In this document: positions 49,601 through 59,949 of the stretch, piece after piece
How the letters are laid out: each line of letters starts with the position of its first letter
Numbering within the stretch: the first letter of the stretch is position 1
Source of the DNA: Typha latifolia
Lineage: Eukaryota > Streptophyta > Magnoliopsida > Poales > Typhaceae
Direction of reading: 5' to 3'
Assembly (NCBI GenBank): GCA_019914945.1
Contig: CM034106.1
Span: 5,828,001-5,892,000 of the forward strand
DNA length: 64,000 nucleotides
Notes under the pieces: model-generated
The model's input: the letters and a program-made list of their open reading frames with translations, nothing else
Told to the model about the DNA's origin: nothing
Database searches by the model: none
Position numbers and translations under genes: made by a program

Positions 49601-49724
49601 TCCGTACCCGGAGCCTCTCCGACAGTTTGTAATTTGGATGCTTCAGCCTCAGCCTGCTGTTCGTCCTCACATTAATGATATAATTATTCATGTTGATAAG
49701 CTCATCTCTAAGTACTCTTCATAA
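23683..49724 (+). CDS. STK16/MPSK1-like serine/threonine protein kinase, six coding exons, complete
   Basis: Exons: 23683..23890, 24079..24221, 25334..25477, 29408..29593, 39791..39915, 49499..49724. They total 1032 bp, 343 residues, with GT-AG introns of 188, 1112, 3930, 10197 and 9583 bp. The N-terminus MGCSFSG has Gly2 and Cys3, the pattern for N-myristoylation plus palmitoylation known for animal STK16, suggesting membrane or Golgi attachment. Kinase motifs: Gly-loop LGEGGFAFV (34-42), Lys77 in AMKK, Glu93, catalytic loop HNDVKPGN (182-189; HND replaces HRD), DFG (206-208), APE (240-242), and DIWSLGC (257-263). A Gly/Ser-rich insert separates the Gly-loop from Lys77. The exons read through without stops and the phases match at every junction. 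This is the normal full length for the family. Substrates are not evident. Its oddity is the 26 kb span filled with transposons. Confidence 0.93.
25478..26870 (+). other. Intron 3 of the kinase, left part
   Basis: Mostly unique-looking AT-rich intron sequence. The stretch 26280..26560 has an open minus-strand frame rich in Pro, Ser and His that I do not recognise. Confidence 0.4.
26878..26970. mobile_element. hAT terminal region (left)
   Basis: AATGAAGCACGGATATGGACACGACACGATACGGACACGACG, here described by its repeated GGACACG motif, is the usual end of plant hAT elements carrying the dimerisation-domain transposase found next door. The reverse complement of 39085..39170 is similar. Confidence 0.55.
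26974..27013 (+). repeat. AATA tetranucleotide microsatellite
   Basis: About ten tandem AAATA/AATA units inside the hAT element. Confidence 0.9.
27310..28690 (-). pseudogene. hAT transposase, C-terminal two thirds, decayed, in intron 3
   Basis: Reading the minus strand from 28690: DAVQVVTDNAPICEAIGMLLEARF (the conserved VVTDNA of the catalytic core), FDECSWI, then KNLIIQHSMKLAIFNEF, ETRFASVIIMLKRF, KDKVLNDIWWDKIEYIL and NTDKPCLHLIYEMWDTMIEKVK, then WWVANGAYAPILQNLALRLLG, and the C-terminal dimerisation domain SSGCERNWSTYSFIHS / KRNKITPQKAKDLIYVH (27620..27470). This order matches plant hAT proteins with DUF659 plus hAT dimerisation domains. Frameshifts and stops occur throughout. The BED zinc finger end is missing; the sequence switches at about 28690 to an unrelated repeat. 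hAT transposases move their own family by cut and paste; this copy cannot. Confidence 0.85.
28690..29172 (+). repeat. LTR 3'-end fragment related to 46680..47281
   Basis: Shares with 46790..47281 the order CGGCGATCGGAG, GCCGACGAAGC, a TAGGTATTTCTA-TTTAACC block, a GAGGGGTGGGAGA block, a GTGCACGTGC palindrome, and an end CAGTTCTTACA (29172). It directly abuts the truncated hAT transposase. Only the last 480 bp are present. Confidence 0.6.
29594..30397 (+). other. Intron 4, left part, no feature recognised
   Basis: AT-rich intron sequence following exon 4. No repeats or similarity that I recognise. Confidence 0.4.
30398..31344. mobile_element. Non-autonomous element with about 105 bp terminal inverted repeats, in intron 4
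   Basis: The left 30398..30505 (TTAATTACATTTACGCCTCTT, then a CCAATTTTCAATTACACCCC block) is matched by the reverse complement of 31245..31344 (TAATTACATTTACACCCCTT, then CCAATTTTCAATTACACTCC). Long inverted repeats of this kind fit a MULE-type MITE. No transposase is seen and I could not identify a clean target duplication. Confidence 0.7.
31345..32130. other. Intron 4 segment without recognised gene
   Basis: Short frames on both strands give no convincing family. It may include degraded copia sequence belonging to the fragment to its right. Confidence 0.3.
32130..32460 (-). pseudogene. Copia-type gag zinc-knuckle fragment
   Basis: On the minus strand an Arg/Gly-rich stretch (RDRDRG type, 32290..32250) leads into LHCGKYGHIKRMCGK (about 32230..32180). 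This fits the CX2CX4HX4C knuckle of Ty1/copia gag with the first Cys lost. Stops interrupt it. The rest of the element is not recognised. Confidence 0.5.
34272..37282 (-). mobile_element. Solo LTR, copy D of the 3-kb-LTR family
   Basis: 3011 bp on the minus strand (plus strand reads TGTAACGTCCCCGCCC to GGTTGTTACA), with the target duplication CGCAG (34267..34271 and 37283..37287). It has the family's GC-rich terminus (34272..34375), a reduced hairpin region (35260..35300, ATACCC/GGGTAT), a palindrome (36641..36665) and GA microsatellites (36880..37110). It belongs with C, E and F to a subfamily with few hairpins. Confidence 0.9.
37422..37441 (+). repeat. G homopolymer of about 19 to 20 bases
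   Basis: Uninterrupted G run inside the gag remnant. Length is often unreliable in assemblies, and it could form a quadruplex. Confidence 0.8.
38630..39060. other. Intron 4 sequence between the gag-only element and a hAT-like end
   Basis: AT-rich with no recognised domain. It may be interior sequence of the hAT-like remnant to the right. Confidence 0.3.
39075..39180. mobile_element. hAT terminal region (right-type end)
   Basis: CCCGTGTCCGTATCATATCG-type sequence. Its reverse complement (GAAGCATAGAC, then GATACGGACACGGG) resembles the hAT end at 26878. It lies in intron 4, on the other side of exon 4. Confidence 0.5.
39916..40696 (+). other. Intron 5, left part, no feature recognised
   Basis: AT-rich intron sequence up to copy C. 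The small frames at 39944..40135 are chance. Confidence 0.4.
43346..45752 (-). mobile_element. Internal region of copy C, no coding capacity recognised
   Basis: The minus strand matches copy A from its left side inward (for example AGATTATTAAGTTTTGATAC near 45620 and 4640). Stops are frequent in all frames. The far end joins the LTR at the TC tract at a different internal point from copy A. Confidence 0.7.
45753..45765 (-). promoter_or_regulatory. Primer-binding site of copy C
   Basis: TGGTATTAGAGCC on the minus strand, a close match to TGGTATCAGAGC, separated by a few bases (TGAATT) from the LTR end. Confidence 0.75.
46100..47281 (+). repeat. LTR-like fragment related to 28690..29172 and 10841..13980
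   Basis: Contains GGGCTAA/GCCCAA tracts (46385..46600), a (GA)n tract (46631..46673), the shared block also found at 28690..29172, the 14 bp palindrome GGTGCACGTGCACC (47249..47262) and an end CAGTTCTTACA at 47281. The start is not defined. No coding domain. Confidence 0.55.
47282..48560. other. Intron 5 sequence, no gene recognised
   Basis: A pyrimidine-rich part (47282..47640) and then AT-rich DNA. The end at 47800..47875 (GACTCGTGGTCGGAACGTA) recalls the outer edge of the gag-only element's LTR and may be a small fragment of it. Confidence 0.3.
48780..49090 (+). pseudogene. Possible copia integrase fragment
   Basis: A broken frame reads LKFEGKSYNVTDIEVFRIFGCACRSLW, where FRIFGCAC recalls the LRVFGCAC motif of Ty1/copia pol. 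Only one short motif supports this. Confidence 0.25.
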
Positions 49725-50230
49725 ACTAAAAATGTCATCTGCCATTACTATATAACTTATAAAACTTATAGGTGCATTGTCTATGACATGCAATGTTTTA
49801 CTATGACTTAAATTACGATTTACTACCTGTTAACAAAAAATAAAACAATTCTTTTGTAGTTTCAACTAGTAATCATTTTAATGTCAGTTGTACTCATCTG
49901 GAAATTGTACTCAATTCTTCCTTCCTTTATTTTCTTGAGTGGGAGATGGTACTGCTTTTATGTCGTGGTTGTTTTTCTTTCTTTTTCAACTTTCTTTTGT
50001 TTGTTGTTTCTGCAGTACAGAATGTACAACATTTAACTGAAATTTTGGATGAGAGATATGAATCAGTTTGACTAGCTTAAAATGATACGTTAAGTCAAAG
50101 TCAAAGTCAACACCATATCTTATTTGAACTAGAAAAGTAGAATCTTACTAAGGACTAGAAAAATTGAATACTACTTGTACTATAAAATTAAAATCGAGTA
50201 TCAGTGGAAAAAGTAAATACATGACGAAGA
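49725..50230 (+). other. 3' UTR and downstream flank of the kinase gene
   Basis: AT-rich sequence after TAA 49724. An AAAATAAAAC near 49838 is a possible polyadenylation signal. No other gene. Confidence 0.45.
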
Positions 50231-50559
50231 GATATATACATGTTTATTTTTTTTTTAACGTGGAAAACCTCTCTAAGGAGAAAATATTACAGATCTATTC
50301 AAACTGAATTAATCTATTTCATATCAATCATATACACAAAGAGATATATACATGTATGTCTCTTTGGGTGGCTTCTTAAGTCCTTGCATGTGTATGTTGG
50401 TATCGATATCCTTAAATGCTCTTGATGATCAACCGTTAAAGACTTAGCAGTCGGGCATATGGTAGTAGCTCTCCTCATAATAGATATGACATGCCCCGTG
50501 GAGAAATATAGAACTTCTCTAAGGGTAGAACTTGATCTTCCTTTTAAGTTCATTTTAGT

Positions 50560-51570
50560 TGTATGAAGCCCCTTAGCTTCTGGTTGAAAACAAATTTGGT
50601 AACTCCACACTGTACCCCGTATGCAATCTTTCACAATTTGGAAACTTTTATATGTTCTAGGCTTCCTACAGCGGACTATTTATACCACATTACTTTGGGC
50701 TTTTTACTCTGTCATTTATGCTCTTTAGAAGAGGAATCACTGAATCAGTGGCTCACCTGTTCTAAAGATGTTCCTTTGCTAAGAGGTTTTGGGTCTGCCT
50801 TGTGCAGTCTTTGGACCTTCACTTCCAGTTTGCTCATAACTGGGTGAATGAAGATCGGACCTTTGAGACGGTAATGATAACGATTTTATTCCTGCTCTTA
50901 TTGCTAACGCTTCGTGGCATCTTTCGAAGCAGCGAAATGCACTAGTCTTTCAAGATGAACAACCTCAGTTGGTGAGTCAGAAAAGTTTTGCAATTTGCCC
51001 CATGATTACTACAGTAGCCCTGCTTATTCTATTGGCACTTCTGAATCTATATGGGTGTGTTGGGTTTATTAAATTAAACTCGGATGAGTCCTGTCTCGCC
51101 AATGGCAAAGCTGGTTCAGGTTTTATAATTCGAAACTCAGGTGGATTCTCTTTGTTTGCAGGTGGGTGTCCGGTTGTAGCTAAGATCTGTTCTATTTAGT
51201 GAAGCAGGGGTATGGGTATGAGGGAAGGCTTGCAGAAAGCTTGGGGGGCGAAGTGATAAAAATTTTGTCGTTCAGAGTGACTCCAAAAACCTTATTGACA
51301 TCATCGTAAAGAACCTGGAAAGCCCATGGATCGTCGACTCCATCATCAAGGAAATTTTGTTGTTGGCAGCTGTATATATAGGGAAGCTAATAGATTGATG
51401 GCTAATGAGGGTTAAGCTGGTTTTGCTTGTAAATCCCAAAATTATATTTACTGTTGTAGTGACTTGCCACCTGATCTATCTATAATCCTCTCCGAGGATA
51501 GATCGGTGTCCTTTGTACAGAGAGGTTTGCGATAGCTCTCCGGCTATCGTTTCTAACAAAAAAAAAAAAT
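50560..51570 (+). pseudogene. LINE (non-LTR retrotransposon) 3' fragment: zinc-binding RT tail and RNase H
   Basis: A broken plus-strand reading shows a zf-RVT-like part (YHITLGFLLCHLCSLEEES), then an RNase H domain: GFIKLNSDESCLANGKAGS, GFIIRNSGGFSLFAGG (51050..51175), then SDSKNLIDIIVKNLESPW and DLPPDLS. It ends in an A-run followed by (TA)n at 51558..51588, the expected LINE 3' tail. Stops and frameshifts abound. The 5' part is missing, as in typical 5'-truncated LINE copies. Confidence 0.75.
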
Positions 51571-51589
51571 ATATATATATATATATATA

Positions 51590-52340
51590 ACATAACTCAA
51601 AATTTGTGGCTCAATCTTTAAGTTTTTGTTTTGCTTGCACAGTAGGTCTGCCAAACGTAAAAAGGTAAAAGTTAAACCGCTTTTTGTGAAAACTATTCTC
51701 TCAATGCTATATCTGATAATATCAGGTTGTAACTACGTGCAAAAATTTGCTGACCATGAGAGCGATTCGCTTTTTTGTGGAAAATCATAAATTTATCTAC
51801 CAAATTGCTGGTTCACCACAGAAATAGAGCTTTTAATATCTCAGAAGAGAAACTATAGAGTAGAGGAGTTACACTACAGGGTAACATTAGCAGCTCTTCC
51901 ACCCTAGACTAGTAGCTAGGGCTATCAAAATAAACGAGTGGCTCAGGCTCAACTCGGGCTTGGGTCGATTGAAGCTCAAGCTCAGCTAGGCCTGACTAAG
52001 AGTTGAGCCGAGCCCGAGCTAGCTTAGAAGGCTCGAAATCAATTTTGAGCCGAGCTTAAGCTAGAGCCGGCTCGATAGGCTCGGTATATAAGGGATTCAC
52101 AAATTAGAAACCCTAGCCTCAACTCACAAGTCCCAATTCCCAAACACAGTTGCTCAACTCTCCCTAGCTTTCCATCAGACCTCACTCACTTGGTCGCTCT
52201 AATCCTTCGTCTCCACTGTCAACTAGCTTCCTCCTCCTTCAGCAAGCCATCTCCTGATATGAACTGGGTCAAATAGGATTGCATCATGACATTAGGCTCG
52301 AGTTGAGCTGAGCGGCTTGAGGCCCCTTTTGGTCTTCCCC
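51590..52340. repeat. Region with GAGCTCGAGCC-type subterminal repeats
   Basis: 51940..52085 is made of repeated GGCTC, GAGCCGAGC and GAGCTC motifs, with a smaller set at 52290..52320. Plant non-autonomous hAT elements often have such ends. No coding sequence and no confirmed boundaries. Confidence 0.4.
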
Positions 52341-53280
52341 TGAAAGTGAGATTTTTTTTCTACTTTTCTTTCCAAGTTGCTCCATGGGATGCGGCCAATA
52401 GTTGAAGCATCTGCAATCAATAAGTTTGAATAAAAATTTAATTGTATTTTGTAGTTTTATTATGGATTTCGTAGTTATTGAACACTTTATTTTCTCATTC
52501 ATAATTTATTTACTAAATTCATAGTTATTAAACATTTATATTTTTATGAGTTTCATAGTTTTATTATAGAATTTGTAGTTATTGAATACTTGTATATTTT
52601 GTTTTGTAATTTTATTATGTATACAGAATGTGAGGTTCTAAATGGATGAATCACTTATGCCATGGAAACTTTGGTATGTTGGACTAGCAATTTCGTTGGC
52701 TCAATCACTTAGTTGGTTGCAATCAACCCTTGATGATGATAGTGGATCTATTTTGCCATCGACCAAGATGCATGGCTTCTAGTTTTGAGCTTGGTGACAG
52801 TGACAAAGTGGTGATGGTGATGGAACTTGGTAATGGCGAGCTCGTGTGGGGAGAAGGCAGAGCTTGTTGAAGTGACAGAGTGGTGATGGCAGCGAAGCTT
52901 GGTCACAGACGGATATGCGATGGTGGTAGAGAGCTTAGGTTGGCAAGCTGCCAAGCTTGAGGAGGGACCGGAGGAGGTGGAGCTTTGTGATGCCGAGCTC
53001 GAGGAGGGAGGACAGGAGGAGGCGAGGTTGGTGACTCCATGAGGTGACGACGTCCGGTGATCAATGATGGCAAGGACGCCGAGGGGGGATTTTAGAGTTG
53101 GGGGTGAAAGTGGCTATGGGTTCAATTGGGATTTAGGGGAGATGGAGAGGGTAGGGCTAGGGTGTAATTAGATGAGTTAGGTATTTAAATAGCGGGTAAA
53201 TAGATATTCGTTATCCAATAATATTAGTTATACTCATATCCATATTCGGATACAGATGTTTTCTTAAAGGAAGAAAATGT
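52341..53280. other. Sequence of unknown origin between LINE/hAT debris and LTR E
   Basis: A purine-rich, GGTGATGG-containing block (52790..53140) gives open but low-complexity frames. I recognise no domain. Confidence 0.3.
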
Positions 53281-53399
53281 GGCCTCGTGCCCATGCAAGC
53301 ATGGTGAGGTGCCACACACCCACCACAGCTGCCGCAGCCAACCAGCTGCGGCCAACTGGTCGTGGCAAGCCCTGACACCGCCACTCTTTTCCCCTCCAC

Positions 53400-53465
<66 letters not shown>

Positions 53466-53586
53466 CCCACTCACTCTACTCTCTCTCTCTATTCTCTCTC
53501 GCACTCCTTTCTCTCCTCATTGCCGACACCTTCCCTAGAGCCATCGCCGCCAGTGAGATCTCTCACTCCCCCTCTCTTTCCTTTTC

Positions 53587-53650
<64 letters not shown>

Positions 53651-55910
53651 CTCCTTCTTGCCTTGAGCTCGGGCTTGCCGTAGCCAAGCCGTCGGCGAGA
53701 GGCTGGCTGCTGGCTAGCCAGCAGCAGCCAAGCCCCTCCCCGCCAGCGTGGGTCCGCTCTCTCCTCCCTTCTCCTTCTTCTCTTCTCTTCTCTTTTTCTT
53801 CTTCTTTTCCTTTTTTATTCTTCTCCTTTCTTCTTCTTCTTTCTTCTTTTTCTTCTTCCTCAACTATTTCCCCTCTGCAACAGTGCTGGGCTCGGCCCAG
53901 CACTGTAGTAGACAGTGCCGAGCCCAGCACTATGACAAGGGAATTGCTCCTTTTTAATTTGTTACAATAATTATATGATTTAATTTCTAAAATTTAGGTA
54001 AATCAATTTATCTAGATGGTAGATTATTTTGATAATTTACACTCACTAGTATAAGTATTAGCTAAGTATTTTAGTATAATAATTTATTAATTATAGTTAT
54101 AAACACTTGCATATGATTATATATAGTTTAGCCATTGTTTATTAGATTAATACATGTAATCATATTGATAATAATCTTATATTTTATATAGTTAGTTTTA
54201 TTAAAAATAATTAAATTATATAAGTTTCTATTAATGTTTATGTATGCTTATACATGCATATATTTAATATATTTGAATATGCAATGTGTTTCTAGCACCT
54301 TATTATTATTATATATTATTTTCTATGCAATAAAATGCTGAGCTCAAATAATTATTTTTATATTTATGGATAATGATTATTATATGTATGATTAGTAACT
54401 AGTTAAGTAAAAGTAGTAATTGCTAAATAATTGAATTATAGTTAGTTATTTTATGTACATATATTTTAATTATATTATTGTATATCCGATTCTTTTATGC
54501 TTAAAGAGGTTAATTATTATGCCTAATATATTATGCTTAATTTTAATTATATTATGTGTTGACTACATGGTTGAAGACTACATTGCATCATTTTTCTCTT
54601 GATTCCTGTTCCACCTAAATTTCTGTTATGCATTGACTTATTATCGTACTAGATATATGCATATGATTTGTCATTTAGAAGGAAAGCATGAAAGATGATT
54701 GATATGATCGTTGATAGAAAGCGTGAGGATACCCGAGTGGGCACGAGGGTTAGGACGCGCTTGATGGATGATTGATCACTCGACATAGTCGTGATCCTGT
54801 TGGCCTTACGTCCGAGGTCGTTAGTCTATGTGCGCAGTAAACATTCGGACACATGTCATTCACTAGGGCATATGTGGCGAGTTATCCTCACGAGATTTCT
54901 ATCAGCTAGAAAGGTGTTTGGTCTGGATGGATGTTGATACCCTTAGCGGATGACAAGGTATGATTATATTTGAGATACTCCTTGCGGATGACAGAGTATG
55001 TTCTGAGCCTTCAGACATGATGTTAAGACCGGGTATCGGGTGTTGACTGTGCACAATGGTCTAGTATGATGATGACATATAGAGATGATATTGATGACTG
55101 AGATGTTGAGAACTACATATGATTTTATTCTCATCTGAATACCTAATTATCAACTGGTCAATTTACATCATATATGGTCGCATTTGATATCATAGCATGG
55201 TCATAGATGGCATACATCATGTGTCATATATGAGAGAGAGTTATGATTATATTATGACATAGAGATTTATTTACTTATTATCAAGGATTATATACATTTA
55301 TCAGTTATGACATGTTATCTACATTTCAATTATATATTATTGATGTTACATTCATATTCTCATTCATATCGTGATGCTCTTTCTGATTCATATTATCCAG
55401 TACATGATTTACTCTTTATTTGGCTTCACTAATTTATGATAAGGTCTATTCACTGAGCCTTTAGTTCATGACTCTCTTTGTTTTCTCCTTTCCAAAAACT
55501 CAGGTGAACGAGTGGAGCAGGGTACTCCCTTAGAGATCTTGTTAGTGGGTGAAAGGTAGTGTGTGTTTAGTGTTATGCGTTAGATAGTTATCTTATTTGA
55601 TGTATTAGTGGACATCCTCCAAAGTGTGTCTTTATCTTTATCTTATATTCTAGCAGGTGACTTTGTACTTGTATAATTATGTATATATCACCATTGTGTA
55701 TATGTTATGGTGAAAAGCTCTTGATGATGTTTTGTGGCCTGTGTGGGGCCCAAGTAGGGTTATCCATGTACTGTTGATAGCTAGACTTCTGTTATCCTTA
55801 GTTTAGATGTTGTTGTGGATAAATTTAAATACAAGTTTATTTGATTGTTAGTAACTAACCAAATAGTCAGGTGCCACGCACGAGTTTAGGGTTGTGGGTG
55901 TTATACTCAG
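53281..55910 (+). mobile_element. LTR fragment, copy E of the 3-kb-LTR family
   Basis: Starts inside the GC block (CTCGTGCCCATGCAAGC) without the TGTAACAACC end. It includes two long TC microsatellites (53404..53463, 53589..53645), the best-preserved palindrome of the window (53881..53905, perfect 11 bp arms around TCG) and two hairpin units (54937..54962 and 54973..54999). Its 3' end (GTGCCACGCACGAGTTTAGG) differs from the usual CACGTGC-rich terminus. No internal region follows; copy F begins at once in the other orientation. Confidence 0.75.
53881..53905 (+). repeat. Perfect palindrome in LTR E
   Basis: Arms CAGTGCTGGGC and GCCCAGCACTG around TCG. A second, related inverted motif follows at 53913..53931. 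Confidence 0.9.
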
Positions 55911-55939
55911 GATGGGGGGGGAGGAGAAAAAGAAAAAAA

Positions 55940-58055
<2,116 letters not shown>

Positions 58056-58086
58056 GTGTTGGCTGTGGCTGTGGCTGTGGCTGTGG
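58056..58086 (+). repeat. GGCTGT hexanucleotide repeat
   Basis: Four tandem GGCTGT units at the border between LTR F and the LINE fragment. Confidence 0.85.
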
Positions 58087-58590
58087 GCCCCGTAGTGCCC
58101 ATCTGGGATACACTTCTAGTTCTCTATTGGTTGGCTTTCCTCGTTTGGTTGTTGGTGACTTTAATGTGATTACCTCACTATCAGAGAAAAAATGGGGTAA
58201 ACCATTTGTATATTCCAAATATGTTTAGGATTTTCTTGAGTTTTTGGGCAGCAATCCTTTGGTGAATTTGGATACCAAAGTCCTACTTTCACTTGGTAAC
58301 AAACAAGCAGCAAGCCGACAAAAGTTATGAAGGAATTGGATTGAGCCCTAGCAAATCAAACCTTAGAGAATTTACTCCCGTCGACTAAGCAACTGACTAT
58401 CATACAATAGTTGAAAATGGTGAACTTTGTAGTCTCGATGATGAAACCCAGATTTCATGGTAGAATTAGGTAGTACCTTTCAATTCTTTTTAATGGTTAA
58501 TTTGTTCAGCAACTTAAGTTGTCCATGATTTTGATTAGTGACGAATGAGAGAAGAAGAATTTTAGAGAGAGAAGAGGGAGATTAGAAGCA
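58087..58590 (+). pseudogene. LINE endonuclease-domain fragment
   Basis: The plus strand reads LLVGFPRLVVGDFNVITSLS, then EKKWGKPFVYSK, then DFLEFLGSNPLVNL. GDFNVI is the D-x-N motif of the APE-type endonuclease of plant LINEs, followed by the usual EK-GG and DF-x-F positions. Further on, LDxALANQTLENLLPS matches the RLDRAL region. Stops and shifts are present. The reverse transcriptase part does not follow. Confidence 0.75.
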
Positions 58591-58953
58591 AGACAAGACC
58601 GATATGGCAGGAGAGGCAATGACGGTTGGTGAAGAGGGAGGAGGGAGGAGGGAGAAGGGTTGGCGGCCAAGTTGAGAGGAAAGAGAAGGGGAAAGAAAAA
58701 AGTTAGATGTGAGCAAATGATTCTTGATTCCTTGATTAATTAATGTAAATTAGTACTACACTCCACATATATATAGAGACTAACCCTAAGCTGAATAATA
58801 AATAAATTAATAAACTTAACTAAACCAGTCTCTTCAAATTTCTTGGATCAATTCTCCTTTTCCCTGCAGATAGAATCTGAATCTGAAGAAACTTTAAATA
58901 TGAATGTTCTAGATCATGACTTCACCCTGATCTTATTTATCAACATAACCTCA

Positions 58954-58954
<1 letters not shown>
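58591..58954. other. Unassigned sequence with a purine-rich start
   Basis: 58590..58690 (GAGGGAGGAGGGAG) resembles the purine tract of the minus-strand gypsy LTR near 59640, so it may be a diverged fragment of that family. Nothing else is recognised. Confidence 0.35.

Positions 58955-58999
<45 letters not shown>
58955..58999 (+). repeat. (AAT)n microsatellite
   Basis: About 14 AAT units ending in ATTATTATTA, directly before a GC-rich LTR fragment. Confidence 0.9.
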
Positions 59000-59001
<2 letters not shown>

Positions 59002-59135
59002 TTATTATTATGGGCACGACATGGCTGACCTTGTGCCCATGCTGTTTGCATGGAGCATGGGAGTGCCACGCACCCCCTAACGCCGCTGCCGCTGCCAACT
59101 GGCTATGCCAGCTAGCCGTGGTGAGCCTCGATGCT
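59000..59135 (+). repeat. Small fragment of a 3-kb-LTR-family LTR (5' GC block)
   Basis: Matches copy B at about 19943..20065: GGGCACGA-ATGG, TCGTGCCCATGC and GTGCCACGCACCCCCTA in the same order. Confidence 0.65.
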
Positions 59136-59144
59136 GATTATTAA

Positions 59145-59236
59145 GGCTCTAATACCAATGGTAGGCTATGATACCAATGATAGGCTTTGATACTAAATGA
59201 TAGGTTCTTGTACCAAATGATGAGATCTGGAACCAA
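59145..59236 (-). repeat. Tandem array of five primer-binding-site-like units
   Basis: On the minus strand five units of 19 to 20 bp begin TGGTTCCAGA, TGGTACAAGA, TAGTATCAAA, TGGTATCATA and TGGTATTAGA, most continuing with GCCTATCAT or similar. Each resembles TGGTATCAGAGCC, the complement of initiator-Met tRNA. The array starts directly after the end of the adjacent minus-strand LTR, exactly where one primer-binding site is expected. Confidence 0.8.
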
Positions 59237-59238
59237 AA

Positions 59239-59949
59239 GATTGGCTACAAAACAATTCCTTAAGATTTGAATTTATTGTAGGAAGCAGTCCGTGTATCCG
59301 GAAGAAAATATTCGTCAGATATTATTTGGTAGTCCAAAAATTACAAAACCAATTGAGTTGGATCCCTAACTTCCTGATCTACAACTTTCATATTTATGCC
59401 TGCAGATTCAAACTGTAGTAGGGATGAAAACATGGAATAACGTGGGTGATGGTGGTGGTGATGGGTGGAGTGGATATTAGGGTTATGGATGGGTATGGAG
59501 ATGAGGGTGGATTGTGGAAGTGATTAAGGGAAGTAGACAGGGGGAACGAAGTGGTTGAGATCGCAAAGAAAGAGGGGTGGCTCAACAGTCGAGGGAGATT
59601 AGAAGCGAGGAGAAACCTTGCCAACGGTAGAAGTGGAAGGATGGTGAAGAGGGAGGAGGGAGACGTCTAGAGAGAAGATAGGAGGCAAAAAATCAATAAT
59701 CTAATAGCATAATGAAGTTGGCTGCCATCCACATATTTATAGAGGCTAGCCAACAAGTCCTAAAATAATATGAAACCCTAATTCTAGAGGATTCCCGTCG
59801 ATTGTGTTCAAACGCGCCCGATCGAGTTCGAATGCACTCAAAAAGTCCCTTCTCTGGATTTGCGAACGCAACAGAAGCGTTCGAACACGGGCGTTCACAA
59901 GGCATTCACAAGGCGTTCGAATAAGAAAAGATCCTAACTAAGTGTGTCA
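59239..59949 (-). repeat. Gypsy LTR of the TTCGAA family, minus strand
   Basis: Reading the minus strand: TGACACACTTAG at 59949, palindrome cluster (59925..59805), leader, ATCACC-rich block (59465..59435), ATCAGGAAG block, and an end near TAGCCAATC at 59239. About 711 bp. It is followed by the primer-binding-site array, so it is a 5' LTR by position, but its internal region is missing. Confidence 0.75.
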
